Assembly (NCBI RefSeq): GCF_003123725.1
Contig: NZ_QETA01000004.1
Span: 186,001-250,000, forward strand
Source: Corticimicrobacter populi
Lineage (GTDB): Bacteria; Pseudomonadota; Gammaproteobacteria; Burkholderiales; Burkholderiaceae_B
DNA length: 64,000 nucleotides
Direction of reading: 5' to 3'
Each line of letters opens with the position of its first letter. Position 1 is the first letter of the stretch. Under the pieces are notes generated by a model, which ran no database searches, was not told where the DNA came from, and saw only the letters and a list, made by a program, of their open reading frames with translations. A program made the translations under genes and the position numbers. Of this stretch, positions 37,580-46,227 are shown piece after piece.

Positions 37580-38338
37580 ATGGCGATGCGCATCACCTTG
37601 TTGCGTTGTCTAGAGTTGCGGGTCCAGGTGGGATTGCTGGCCTGGGCTGACCTGGACGAGGCGATCATCGATATGGCATGGCGACATCTGCCTGCGGAAG
37701 ATGTCGCCGTCATCCGGCGCTACAGGCATGAGGCAGATCGTTTGCGCAGTCTGGGGGCCAGAGTCGCGCTGGCCTGGATGTGGGCGCAACAGGGCGGCCT
37801 AGAGGGTCCGTCGGTGAGGGTTGCGCACGCCCGAGCGGGGGGGCGTTCGGTCACTGACGGCAATCCTGCCTGGCCAATGCTGTCGCGATTGCGCAAGGAC
37901 CCGCATGGCCGGCCATGGCTGGATGCACAGGGTAGCAATGGCATGCCTTCAATCGGTTTCAGCCACGCCGGGGCCTGGTCAGTTTGTGCGGTGTCCCTCA
38001 CTGGGGGACGTATCGGCGTCGATATCGAACAGCAGCCGGCAGATCCGGCTGGAATGGACAGCATCTTTTCGGCCGATGAGCATGGACGCTTGCGTACGGC
38101 TGCCTCTGCCGGTGTGGCTGCAAACAGGGCGCTGCTGAAGGGGTGGACCATCAAGGAAGCAGCGCTCAAGGCCGTGGGAAGGGGATTTCTTGCGGCCCCG
38201 CAGGCATGGCAGATCGGCCCGGAATGGCCTGCGATGGAGGAGGGGATGGGTACGATTCAGGGGCCACAGGATTCGGCCCGCTGGTGCCATCTGGAAAGCC
38301 CCTCAGGCTATGTATTGACGGTTGCCCGTTTGGATTGA
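37580..38338 (+). CDS. Sfp-type 4'-phosphopantetheinyl transferase
   Basis: The 252-residue protein has the PPTase motifs RIGVDIEQQ (Mg-binding Asp/Glu) and WTIKEAALKAVGRG (conserved Glu and Lys), preceded by SFSHAG-like GFSHAGAWSV. It transfers the pantetheine arm of CoA to carrier-protein domains. No NRPS, PKS or siderophore genes lie in the window, so its partner is elsewhere. It begins 10 bp after rarD and is followed 10 bp later by a small acidic protein gene, so the three are probably one transcript. Confidence 0.93.
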   Translation: MAMRITLLRCLELRVQVGLLAWADLDEAIIDMAWRHLPAEDVAVIRRYRHEADRLRSLGARVALAWMWAQQGGLEGPSVRVAHARAGGRSVTDGNPAWPMLSRLRKDPHGRPWLDAQGSNGMPSIGFSHAGAWSVCAVSLTGGRIGVDIEQQPADPAGMDSIFSADEHGRLRTAASAGVAANRALLKGWTIKEAALKAVGRGFLAAPQAWQIGPEWPAMEEGMGTIQGPQDSARWCHLESPSGYVLTVARLD

Positions 38339-38348
38339 GACAGGCGTC

Positions 38349-38792
38349 ATGGATATTTCCTTCAATATTTTCACGGATACCGCGACACTGGTCGTGTTTG
38401 ATCTGGCCTCGCTGCGGCATCGTCTGTCCGATACGCCTGACTGGTGGAGCCTGCCCGAGGATGAACTGGATGAGATCAACCAGGGAAATGCTGTCTTCCT
38501 GAATCTGGGTCAGGATGGCGTGTATGTCGTTGAAATTGTCGATAACCTGCTTGATTATTCGGGATCTGTCTATGTTCGGGTGCCTTCCGGCCGAATTTTT
38601 GTGGGCGCAGGCGAGGATGTCACAGGTGGGGATCTGGAGCCGGATAACACGGCTGCCGTGTCCGGCCGTCTGATCGAGATGGCTCCTGGGTCGTATGCCG
38701 TGCGTTTCAGGCGGGACGGTGATGTCATTTCATTGTCTTTCGTGGTGTCTGGCGAATTCAGAAATCATCTCGAGGGGCCTGTCAGGCTGTAG
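38349..38792 (+). CDS. Acidic hypothetical protein (possible DUF6386 family)
   Basis: The 147-residue protein is acidic, beta-rich and soluble, with PDWWSLPEDELDEINQG, VFLNLGQDGVYVVEIV and GRIFVGAGEDVTGGDLEP. I recall similar proteins under the label DUF6386, often in accessory or immunity contexts, but cannot confirm it. It starts 10 bp after the phosphopantetheinyl transferase stop. Base composition is lower in GC than its upstream neighbours, which hints at an accessory origin. Confidence 0.65.
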   Translation: MDISFNIFTDTATLVVFDLASLRHRLSDTPDWWSLPEDELDEINQGNAVFLNLGQDGVYVVEIVDNLLDYSGSVYVRVPSGRIFVGAGEDVTGGDLEPDNTAAVSGRLIEMAPGSYAVRFRRDGDVISLSFVVSGEFRNHLEGPVRL

Positions 38793-39249
38793 AACGGGTT
38801 GATTTCGGGCCCTTAAGCCGCCGGCCCCTGACATCGAAAAATGTGGTTTTGGGCAGAAGGCGGTGCCAGTCATCTATCTCATTTGGCGGGCCTTGCAATC
38901 CAGAAAAGTGCAGCCAGGGCAGGCGCATGGCAGTGGGGACACATTGGGGTGCGCCGCATCAGTCGCAAATGGGCGGGGGCCGTCAGCGGGATGTGTCTGA
39001 ACGGAGCGCAGCGCAGTGAGTTCATCCCGCTGCCCGCCTGTTTGCGACTGATGCGGGCAGTCCGGTGCCGTTCAGGCATCCGGACCGCGTCCCAGGTGTC
39101 CCCACTGCCATGCGCCTGCCCTGGCGTATTTCTGAAATTGACACCCCCTATCGCAAACCCTGATAGACACGAAAAAGTCCGTTGTCGTTCAATAAGCTCA
39201 TGATTTTAAAAATAAAAGTTCGCAATCCGAATTTTCAGGGTGGACGGCA
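38793..39249. other. 457-bp gene-free stretch holding a long palindrome and the IclR-gene promoter
   Basis: No protein gene is convincing. Bases 38913-39125 form a long imperfect palindrome (separate entry). From 39140 to 39249 the DNA turns AT-rich, with TTCAATAAGCTCATGATTTT and an AGGGTGG site before the IclR start, so the IclR promoter is probably here. Confidence 0.6.
38913..39125. repeat. 213-bp long imperfect palindrome (nested inverted repeats)
   Basis: Outer arms 38913-38942 and 39096-39125 are perfect 30-bp inverted repeats (GCCAGGGCAGGCGCATGGCA and continuing). Nested inside, 38956-38977 pairs with 39033-39054 (20 of 22), 38984-38992 with 39024-39032 (9 of 9, CAGCGGGAT), and 38998-39002 with 39020-39024. 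The right side carries an extra hairpin, GTCCGGTGCC-GTTCA-GGCATCCGGAC (39060-39085). It could be a structured RNA, a MITE-like or REP-like element, or a cruciform. No flanking target duplication is obvious. Confidence 0.85.
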
Positions 39250-40053
39250 ATGGCAGATATTTCAAACAGCAAAAACACCATACAGTCCCTGGCCAAGGGA
39301 TTCAGGGTGCTGGAGTCCTTCTCGGCGCAGGAGCCGCAGCTCACCATGGCCCAGGTGGCCCGGGCTGCGGGTGTCGACAACGCCACGGCTTTTCGTTTTC
39401 TCAATACCCTGGTCGATCTGGGCTATGTGCAGCGCGTACCGAATACCCGCTTGTTCGAGCTTTCGACCAAGGTCCTGAACCTGGGTTTCAACGCCATCGC
39501 GCATGCCGACCTGCGCACGCTGGCCCGCCCCGTGTTGCGGAAACTGGTAGGGCAGACCAATGAGGCCGCCTCGATCGGCGTGCTGGAAAATGCCGAGATT
39601 ATCTATGCCGAACGGATCCAGGCCGGACTGACCCGGCTGGGCGTGGATATCCGGATCGGCAGCCGGGTGCCGGTTCATTCGACCGCCATTGGCCACGCCA
39701 TCCTGTCCAGCCTGCCCGAGAGCGAGCAGCGTGCCATTCTCGATGCCCGGCCACGTCAGAAACTGACCGAGAAAACGCTGGTCGACATCGAGGCCTTGCT
39801 GGCACGGCTGCAGCAGGTACGGCAGCGTGGCTATGCACTGTCCGATCAGGAAACCGTGTCGGGCCTCTATGTGATCGCTGCACCGATTCTCGATGCCGAT
39901 GGCATTCCGCTGGCGGCCCTGAGTGTGGCGGCACCTGCGCTGAACACCACCTTGCCCCAATTCGAACAATTGGCTGCGCCTTCTGTCATGGAAGCAGCAC
40001 AGTCCCTGTCACACGCCCTGCAGGCCACGGGCGGCGTGATTTCACCCAGGTAG
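39250..40053 (+). CDS. IclR-family transcriptional regulator
   Basis: The 267-residue protein has an N-terminal winged helix (QSLAKGFRVLESFSA, LTMAQVARAAGVDNATAFRF) and a C-terminal effector domain (LENAEIIYAERIQAGLTR, VPVHSTAIGHAILSSLPE). It heads a cluster with a DapA-like enzyme, an ABC importer and an SDR, all on the same strand, and probably controls them in response to the imported compound or its product. Confidence 0.93.
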   Translation: MADISNSKNTIQSLAKGFRVLESFSAQEPQLTMAQVARAAGVDNATAFRFLNTLVDLGYVQRVPNTRLFELSTKVLNLGFNAIAHADLRTLARPVLRKLVGQTNEAASIGVLENAEIIYAERIQAGLTRLGVDIRIGSRVPVHSTAIGHAILSSLPESEQRAILDARPRQKLTEKTLVDIEALLARLQQVRQRGYALSDQETVSGLYVIAAPILDADGIPLAALSVAAPALNTTLPQFEQLAAPSVMEAAQSLSHALQATGGVISPR

Positions 40054-40105
40054 GTTTCGTGCCGGCGTGCCGGCATATTTTTCATAAAAACATCAGGAGA
40101 CAGAC

Positions 40106-41044
40106 ATGCAGGACATCAATTTCCACAGTGTGATCCCGGCCATTGCCGTGCCGTTCGATGACAATCTGGCCATCGACCGTGATGAGCTGGCCCGCTTTTC
40201 GCGCTGGCTGGCCGGCCAGCCGGGGATCGGCGCACTGATGACCAACGGGCATACCGGCGAAGTGTTTTCCTTGACGCCGCTGGAGCGCGCCGAAGTGACG
40301 CGCATCACGGCCGAGGCAGTGCGAGGTATCTGCCCGGTGATTTCTTCGATTGTCTGCGAGGGCATACGCGAAGCGGTCGAGCAGGCCCGCATGGCCAAGG
40401 AGGCCGGGGCCGATGCACTCGACATCATGCCGCCACACCACTGGTTGCGTTTCGGTTTCAAACCCGAGCACTGCCTGGAGTATTTCACGGCCATCGGTGA
40501 TGCCACTGGCCTGCCGCTGATCGTGCATGTCTATCCGGCCTGGACGCGGGCTTCGTTCTCCAGCGAACTGCTGGCCGAGCTGGCGCGCCTGCCTGCGGTG
40601 CGCGCCTTCAAGATCGGCACCCGGGAAATGAACAAATATGCCCGCGACCTGGCGGCGATCCGCGCTGCCGATCCTTCAAAGGCGTTGCTGACCTGCCATG
40701 ATGAATATCTGCTGGCATCGATGGTGCAGGACATTGACGGGGCGCTGGTCGGTTTTGCCTCGCTGGTGCCGGGCCTGATTCATGACCTGCTGCAGGCTGT
40801 TCGTGCCGGTGACCTGGCGCGTGCCATCGAGATCCAGGGGCTGATCACGCCGCTCAAGGATGCGGTCTACGGGGCAGGAGAGCCGACCGGCGAAGCCCAT
40901 GGCCGCATGAAGGCAGCCATGGCGCGTGCCGGCATCATTCGCAGTGCGGCGGTGCGTCCGCCGACCCAGGGGCCCAGCGATGCCGAGTTGCGTGCCATCG
41001 AGGCCGCGCTGGAGCATGCCGGCCTGCTGCCAGTGGCAGCCTGA
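40106..41044 (+). CDS. Dihydrodipicolinate synthase-family lyase/aldolase
   Basis: The 312-residue TIM barrel has the DapA-family motif NGHTGEVFSLTPLER, the catalytic-site YPAW region and the Schiff-base Lys in VRAFKIGTREMNKY. Its start has an AGGAGA site. Because a separate DapA is normally elsewhere and this one sits in a catabolic-looking cluster, it more likely cleaves or hydrates a 2-oxo acid than makes lysine precursor. The substrate cannot be read from the sequence. Confidence 0.9.
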   Translation: MQDINFHSVIPAIAVPFDDNLAIDRDELARFSRWLAGQPGIGALMTNGHTGEVFSLTPLERAEVTRITAEAVRGICPVISSIVCEGIREAVEQARMAKEAGADALDIMPPHHWLRFGFKPEHCLEYFTAIGDATGLPLIVHVYPAWTRASFSSELLAELARLPAVRAFKIGTREMNKYARDLAAIRAADPSKALLTCHDEYLLASMVQDIDGALVGFASLVPGLIHDLLQAVRAGDLARAIEIQGLITPLKDAVYGAGEPTGEAHGRMKAAMARAGIIRSAAVRPPTQGPSDAELRAIEAALEHAGLLPVAA

Positions 41045-41134
41045 TTCCAAGCTGCCGCCACGTCCCACTGCGCCAGCAAGAGCCAGGGGGCGCAACCGGC
41101 GGCCTATCCATGCTTCAGCGACAAGGAGACACAC

Positions 41135-41959
41135 ATGCTGATTGCGGAAGAAGATCACGAGGTGCACGCCGGCGCGGCGGTGGCAGACAGGGAATGCCTG
41201 ATCTCGCTGCGCGGCCTGGGCAAGACATACATTACCCCGACAGGGCAGGTACGGGCACTGGACGGGCTGGACCTGGACATTGCCGATGGCGAGTTCGTCA
41301 GCATTGTCGGGCCATCCGGCTGCGGCAAGAGCACGCTGCTGCGGATGTTGGCCGGACTGGACCCGTACGAAGAAGGCGAGATGCGGATGCAGGGGCATCC
41401 CATCCAGGGACCTTCGCGGGATGTGGGGGTCGTTTTCCAGGCTGCCAACCTGCTGCCCTGGCTGACGGTTCGGCAGAATGTCGAGTTGCCTCTGAGGGTC
41501 GGTGGGCGTCATGCCAACGATGGTCCCAGCGTGGATACTCTGCTCGACATGACCGGGCTGGGGGATTTCGGCCAGCGCTATCCCTATGAACTGTCGGGCG
41601 GCATGCAGCAGCGTGCCGGGATATGCCGGGCCCTGGCCCGCAATCCGCGCACCCTGTTGATGGACGAGCCGTTCGGCGCGCTCGACGCTCTGACGCGCGA
41701 ACGCATGAATCTTGAGTTGCAGCGGATCTGGCAGACCAATGGCAAGACGGTGATCCTGATCACCCACAGCATTGCCGAAGCGATTTTCCTGGCAGACCGG
41801 GTCATTGTCATGTCGCCCCGGCCAGGCCGCATCCTGCGCGACCTGCATGTGGACATTCCGCGTCCGCGCACGTTCGACACCATTATCGGGCATCCCGAGT
41901 ATGCGCGGCTATCGCGTGAGATCCGGGGCCTGCTCAATGCACGGGGAGACATAGAATGA
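41135..41959 (+). CDS. NitT/TauT-type ABC importer ATPase
   Basis: The 274-residue ATPase has Walker A GPSGCGKST, signature LSGGMQQRAGICR, Walker B TLLMDEPFGALD and the His switch THSIAEA, in the SsuB/TauB/NrtD group. The ATG at 41135 has AAGGAGAC upstream. Its stop overlaps the permease start (ATGA). It powers import by the next two gene products. Confidence 0.93.
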   Translation: MLIAEEDHEVHAGAAVADRECLISLRGLGKTYITPTGQVRALDGLDLDIADGEFVSIVGPSGCGKSTLLRMLAGLDPYEEGEMRMQGHPIQGPSRDVGVVFQAANLLPWLTVRQNVELPLRVGGRHANDGPSVDTLLDMTGLGDFGQRYPYELSGGMQQRAGICRALARNPRTLLMDEPFGALDALTRERMNLELQRIWQTNGKTVILITHSIAEAIFLADRVIVMSPRPGRILRDLHVDIPRPRTFDTIIGHPEYARLSREIRGLLNARGDIE

Positions 41960-42786
41960 GTACGCATGCAGTGACCATGCCGGCCATGCAGCAGCCGGCG
42001 CGCCGTATCCGATCGCGCTATCGGGACACCTGGATCACGCTGGCCGGACTGGTGGTGATCTTGTCGGTCTGGACGCTCAGTGTGCGTCTGTTCGATGTGC
42101 CGACCTATATCCTGCCGGCACCCGAAGCGGTCTGGCAGGCCCTGTGGTCCGGGCTGGCCGTGTCACCGACCAGTCCGATCGGCTATTACCTGCCCCTGTG
42201 GAGTACCTTCAGCAACGCCGCGCTGGGTTTCATGATCGGCACGGGCCTGGCCCTGGTGCTGGGATCGCTGATGGCCGAGAGCCGAACCATCGAAAAGCTG
42301 CTGATGCCCTATGCCTTCGCCTTGCAGAGCCTGCCCAAGGTGGCGATTGCCCCGCTGATCGTGATCTGGCTGGGGTTTGGCGATGGTTCCAAGATCGCCA
42401 TTGCGGCGCTGCTGTCGTTTTTTCCGGTACTGATCAACAGCTTCACGGGGTTGCGCGCCATTGAGCCTGAGCGGGTGGATCTGATGCGGTCGCTGTCAGC
42501 CACGCGCTTCGAAACCTACCGCATTGTCAAGCTGCCCAATGCCGCGCCGTATATCTTTGCCGGACTCGACATGGCGGTGGTCTATGCCCTGCTCGGGACC
42601 ATCGTGGCCGAGTTTCTGGGCGCGCAAAGCGGCATGGGCGTGGTGATTACGCAGGCCCAGGCCGTGACCGACGTGGCCGGTGTCTTTGCGGCGCTGGTGA
42701 TTCTGGGGGCCATGGGGATCTGCCTGCATGCGCTGGTGCGCAGGCTGGAAAAACGGCTGATCCACTGGACCGACCGGGGGCGCTAG
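41956..42786 (+). CDS. NitT/TauT-type ABC importer permease
   Basis: The 276-residue protein has six helices and the BPD_transp_1 loop (LMRSLSATRFETYRIVKLPN). It overlaps the ATPase gene by 4 bp. It forms the importer with the ATPase before it and the binding protein after it. Confidence 0.92.
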   Translation: MSTHAVTMPAMQQPARRIRSRYRDTWITLAGLVVILSVWTLSVRLFDVPTYILPAPEAVWQALWSGLAVSPTSPIGYYLPLWSTFSNAALGFMIGTGLALVLGSLMAESRTIEKLLMPYAFALQSLPKVAIAPLIVIWLGFGDGSKIAIAALLSFFPVLINSFTGLRAIEPERVDLMRSLSATRFETYRIVKLPNAAPYIFAGLDMAVVYALLGTIVAEFLGAQSGMGVVITQAQAVTDVAGVFAALVILGAMGICLHALVRRLEKRLIHWTDRGR

Positions 42787-42869
42787 CGCTGCCTGGACAG
42801 GCCCGGCAACGGGTGATGGCAAGACCTCATGACAAGGCCGAATAGGCAGGCCACACAAAGGAGCGAGAC

Positions 42870-43949
42870 ATGAAACAGATCGACAGAAGGACATTTCTGG
42901 GGGCGGGTGCCAGCCTGGCAGCCTGGTCCATGTTGCCGGGTTTGGGCATGGCGCAGCAGGGAAGCAGCCTGCGGCAGGTGCGACTGGGCGTGGGGCTCAA
43001 GGCCATGAGCCCGATCGTGATCAACCTGGTGATCGGGGAAATCCTCGGCTACAACGCGGCCGAGGGCTTCACGCTGAATACGCTGGCGCTGGGCACCAAT
43101 GCCAATGTGCAGGTCGCGGTGGACCGGGGCGAGGTCGATTTCGGCGTGGGCGTGCCCTCGTTCGGCCTGCCGGTGCTGGCCCAGGGGGACTGGAAGCTGG
43201 CCCGTAATTTCTATCAGTACACCTACCCGTACAAGTGGGACATTGCCGTGCTGCCGGATTCGCCCGTGCAATCCTATGCGGATCTGAAAGGGCTGCGTAT
43301 CGGCGTGTCGGATTTCGGTGCTACGGACTATCCGGTCACGCGCAATGTGTTGCGCCTGCAGGGGCTGGACCCTGATGGCGATCTGCAATGGATCGCAGTC
43401 GGCAATGGCGTACCGGCAGGGGTGGCGTTGCGGCGGCAGGCGGTGGATGCCCTGGCCTATTTCGATACCGGCTTCGGGCAGATCGAGGCGGCGGGTCTGC
43501 CGTTCCGGTTGCTGCCCCGACCGGACAATCTGCCGCTGGTGGGCGGCCAGTTCCTGCAGACGCGTGTCAGTACGCTCGACAGTCATCCGCAGTGGGCCGT
43601 GGGCCTGGGGCGCTCGGTCAGCAAGGCGTCGACCTTCATCCTCGAAAATCCGCGTGCCGGGGCGCTGGCTTTCCTGCGCATGTATCCGGAAACCGCGCCG
43701 CGCGGTGCCAGCCAGGATGCTGCCGTGGAGGCCGTGCTGCAGGCCATCTCGCGTCGCATCAAGCTGTACCGTCCGCCTTATCCCGATGTGTCGATGGGCT
43801 ATATCGAGGTGTCGGAATTCCGGACCGAAGCCGAGATGACGGGCCTGCAGATCGCGGATTATGCGCCTTTCTATACCAATGACCTGATCGGGCAGATCGA
43901 TGATTATGACCATGAGGCGATCCGTACCCAGGCGAGGAACTACACATGA
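42870..43949 (+). CDS. NitT/TauT-type ABC substrate-binding protein, Tat signal
   Basis: The 359-residue binding protein begins with a twin-arginine signal (DRRTFLGAGASLAAW, cleavage near GMAQQ). The mature domain is of the SsuA/NMT1-like type (GVGLKAMSPIVINLVIGEILG, DLKGLRIGVSDFGATDYP). The start has an AAGGAG site. Its stop overlaps the SDR gene (ATGA). Candidate ligands in this family are sulfonates, taurine, pyrimidine precursors or aromatic acids. Confidence 0.92.
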   Translation: MKQIDRRTFLGAGASLAAWSMLPGLGMAQQGSSLRQVRLGVGLKAMSPIVINLVIGEILGYNAAEGFTLNTLALGTNANVQVAVDRGEVDFGVGVPSFGLPVLAQGDWKLARNFYQYTYPYKWDIAVLPDSPVQSYADLKGLRIGVSDFGATDYPVTRNVLRLQGLDPDGDLQWIAVGNGVPAGVALRRQAVDALAYFDTGFGQIEAAGLPFRLLPRPDNLPLVGGQFLQTRVSTLDSHPQWAVGLGRSVSKASTFILENPRAGALAFLRMYPETAPRGASQDAAVEAVLQAISRRIKLYRPPYPDVSMGYIEVSEFRTEAEMTGLQIADYAPFYTNDLIGQIDDYDHEAIRTQARNYT

Positions 43950-44641
43950 GCGTCGGCCGGCAGGAAGACCGCCATGCCCTGGTGACCGGGGCGGCTTCCG
44001 GCATCGGGCTGGAGATCACGCGGCGTCTCGTGACGCAGGGCTGGCGCGTGACGGGTCTGGATCGACAGCCGGTGGCCTGCCCGGGAGTCGATTGCCGGGC
44101 GGTCGATCTGTCTGATGAGGCTGCACTGTCGGCTGAATTGGCGACCCTTGTGCAGGTGGATGCGGTGGTACATGCGGCAGGCTTCATGGCAGCCGCGCCA
44201 CTTGGCAGCCTGGATTCGGAGGTGGGAAGGCGGCTGTGGCAGGTGCATGTGCAGGCAGCCGCCTTGCTGGTGGATGTGCTGGCCGGTCGCCTGCCGGATG
44301 TGACCGGACGGGTCGTGCTGATTGGCAGCCGTACGGCTGCCGGGATGGCCGGACGCAGCCAGTATGCGGCCTGCAAGGCAGCGCTGGTCGGTCTGGCCCG
44401 GTCATGGGCGGCAGAGTTGGCACCGCGTGGCGTGACGGTCAATATCGTGGCACCCGGGGCGACGCGCACGCCCATGCTGGACGACCCGTCTCGTCACGGC
44501 TGCATGCCGGTGCTGCCGCCCATGGGGCGCTATGTCGAACCATCGGAGGTGGCCGCAGCGGTGTGTTTTCTGCTGAGCAGCGAGGCGGGATCGATCACCG
44601 GGCAGCAACTGGTGCTGTGTGGAGGCGGTTCTCTGGCGTAA
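43946..44641 (+). CDS. Short-chain dehydrogenase/reductase in the IclR cluster
   Basis: The 231-residue SDR has TGAASGIGLEI (cofactor loop) and Ser/Tyr/Lys catalytic residues in LIGSRTAAGMAGRSQYAACKAAL. It is coupled by ATGA to the binding-protein gene, so it is part of the same catabolic transcript. It likely oxidises or reduces the imported compound or its DapA-like product. Confidence 0.93.
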   Translation: MSVGRQEDRHALVTGAASGIGLEITRRLVTQGWRVTGLDRQPVACPGVDCRAVDLSDEAALSAELATLVQVDAVVHAAGFMAAAPLGSLDSEVGRRLWQVHVQAAALLVDVLAGRLPDVTGRVVLIGSRTAAGMAGRSQYAACKAALVGLARSWAAELAPRGVTVNIVAPGATRTPMLDDPSRHGCMPVLPPMGRYVEPSEVAAAVCFLLSSEAGSITGQQLVLCGGGSLA

Positions 44642-44647
44642 GGCGAG

Positions 44648-44968
44648 TCAGCGAGGCGTACCCAGTATGGCCGCCATCAGGCCAGGCCAGCGTGCATCGA
44701 GTTCGGCCCGGCGCAGCGAGTTGATGTGGGTGGTGCCGGCGTGGTGGGTGCAGACCAGACCGGCATCACGCAGCACGCGAAAGTGGTGCGACATGCTGGA
44801 TTTGGGGCGGCCGCCGTCCAGCTCGCTGCAGGTAGCTGCCGTGGTGGCGGCCAGGGTACGCACGATGTCGAGGCGCACGGGATCGCTGAGCGCGTGGAAC
44901 AGGCGCTCCAGGGTCAGGTCTTCGACGGCAGGATGTTTGAAGGGACGCATGATTCGAATCATACCCAT
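44648..44968 (-). CDS. ArsR-family winged-helix repressor
   Basis: The 106-residue protein has an ArsR winged helix (LFHALSDPVRLDIVRTLAATT, SKSSMSHHFRVLRDAGLV as SMSHHFRVLRDAGLV). It lacks the ELCVCDL metal motif of ArsR/SmtB sensors, so it may respond to something other than arsenite. It is divergent from the old-yellow-enzyme gene and convergent with the SDR gene. A start at Met7 (44950) is also possible. Operator-like palindromes flank its start. Confidence 0.88.
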   Translation of the reverse strand: MGMIRIMRPFKHPAVEDLTLERLFHALSDPVRLDIVRTLAATTAATCSELDGGRPKSSMSHHFRVLRDAGLVCTHHAGTTHINSLRRAELDARWPGLMAAILGTPR

Positions 44969-44998
44969 GAATCATGATTTTGTTTTATTATTCGAATA
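44949..44998. promoter_or_regulatory. Paired ATTCGAAT palindromes between arsR-like and OYE genes
   Basis: ATGATTCGAATCAT (44949-44962) is a perfect 14-bp palindrome over the start of the ArsR-like gene. TATTCGAATA (44989-44998) is a perfect 10-bp palindrome with the same ATTCGAAT core, 38 bp away, in an AT-rich divergent promoter region. They are good candidates for the regulator's operators controlling both directions. Confidence 0.6.
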
Positions 44999-45089
44999 TT
45001 CTCGAATTATAGAATATGCCCGGCTCCACAGGCGAGCCGATGCTGTCCTCAACGATCCATGCCGGATCAGCCGTCAGGAGAACCTGTTC

Positions 45090-46181
45090 ATGTCATCCCT
45101 GTTTCAGCCCTTTTCCCTTAAAGATGTGACGCTGCGCAACCGCATTGTCGTGCCGCCCATGTGCCAGTATCAGGCCCGGGATGGCGTAGCCAACGACTGG
45201 CACCAGGTCCACTATGCCGGTCTGGCGCGTGGCGGTGCCAGCCTGGTGATCGTCGAGGCGACCGGCGTCGCCCCCGAGGGGCGTATTTCTCCCGCCTGCC
45301 TGGGGCTCTGGAACGATACCCAGGCTGAAGCGCTGGTGCCCATCGTGCAGGCCATCGAGAAGGCCGGTTCCGTGCCGGGCATCCAGATCGGCCATGCCGG
45401 CCGCAAGGCCAGCGCCAACGTGCCATGGGAAGGCGATGACCATATTGCGGCGGATGATCCGCGTGGCTGGGAACCGATCTCGCCGTCTGCACTGGCCTTT
45501 GGTGCCAATCTGCCGCGCGTACCGCGTGAGATGACGCTCGACGACATCGCCCGGGTCAAGGCCGATTTCGTGGCGGCGGCGCAGCGGGCGCGCGATGCGG
45601 GTTTCCGCTGGCTGGAGCTGCACTTTGCGCACGGCTATCTGGGACAGAGCTTTTTCTCCGATCATGCCAATCAGCGCACTGACGCCTACGGTGGCAGTTT
45701 CGAAAACCGCATCCGTTTCCTGCTCGAAACGCTGGCCGCCGTGCGCGAAGTCTGGCCCGAGAATCTGCCGCTGACGGCGCGTTTCGGCGTGCTTGAGTAT
45801 GACGGTCGTGATGAGGAAACGCTGGTCGAATCCATCGAACTGGCGCGTCGCTTCAAGGCTGGTGGCCTGGACCTGCTGAGCGTGAGCGTTGGCTTTTCGA
45901 CCACGCAGGCCAGCATTCCCTGGGGCGAGCCGGCTTTCCTGGGCCCGATTGCGCAACGGGTGCGCAGCGAGGCATCCCTGCCGGTGTCGGTGGCCTGGAA
46001 TATGGGACAGCCTTCGGTTGCCGCACAGGTGCTGGCAGCAGATCAGGCCGATCTGGTACAGATCGGCAAGGGGCATCTGGCAGATCCACACTGGACCTAT
46101 GCTGCAGCCAAGACGCTGGGCGAGGCCCATCCGTCGCAGTGGCTGCCGCCGTCGTACGAATACTGGCTGCGCCGTTATTGA
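45090..46181 (+). CDS. Old yellow enzyme-family NADH:flavin oxidoreductase (YqjM-like)
   Basis: The 363-residue FMN enzyme has the YqjM-type N terminus RNRIVVPPMCQY, HAGRKAS, the active-site LHFAHGYLGQSFFSDHANQR and YGGSFENRIRF, and phosphate-binding QIGKGHLADP. The ATG at 45090 has a CAGGAG site. It reduces alpha,beta-unsaturated carbonyls or nitro compounds. It is divergent from an ArsR-type repressor that probably controls it. Confidence 0.93.
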   Translation: MSSLFQPFSLKDVTLRNRIVVPPMCQYQARDGVANDWHQVHYAGLARGGASLVIVEATGVAPEGRISPACLGLWNDTQAEALVPIVQAIEKAGSVPGIQIGHAGRKASANVPWEGDDHIAADDPRGWEPISPSALAFGANLPRVPREMTLDDIARVKADFVAAAQRARDAGFRWLELHFAHGYLGQSFFSDHANQRTDAYGGSFENRIRFLLETLAAVREVWPENLPLTARFGVLEYDGRDEETLVESIELARRFKAGGLDLLSVSVGFSTTQASIPWGEPAFLGPIAQRVRSEASLPVSVAWNMGQPSVAAQVLAADQADLVQIGKGHLADPHWTYAAAKTLGEAHPSQWLPPSYEYWLRRY

Positions 46182-46227
46182 TCTTGCGCTGTCCGGCAGG
46201 TGCCTTGGGAGGTGCTTGCCGTGCAGA

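Noticed and set aside
38913-39125. 6S RNA as an explanation of the long hairpin
   Set aside because: 6S RNA is a hairpin of similar size but has a large internal bubble in the middle; here the outer 30 bp pair perfectly and the right arm has an extra hairpin, so the shape does not fit.
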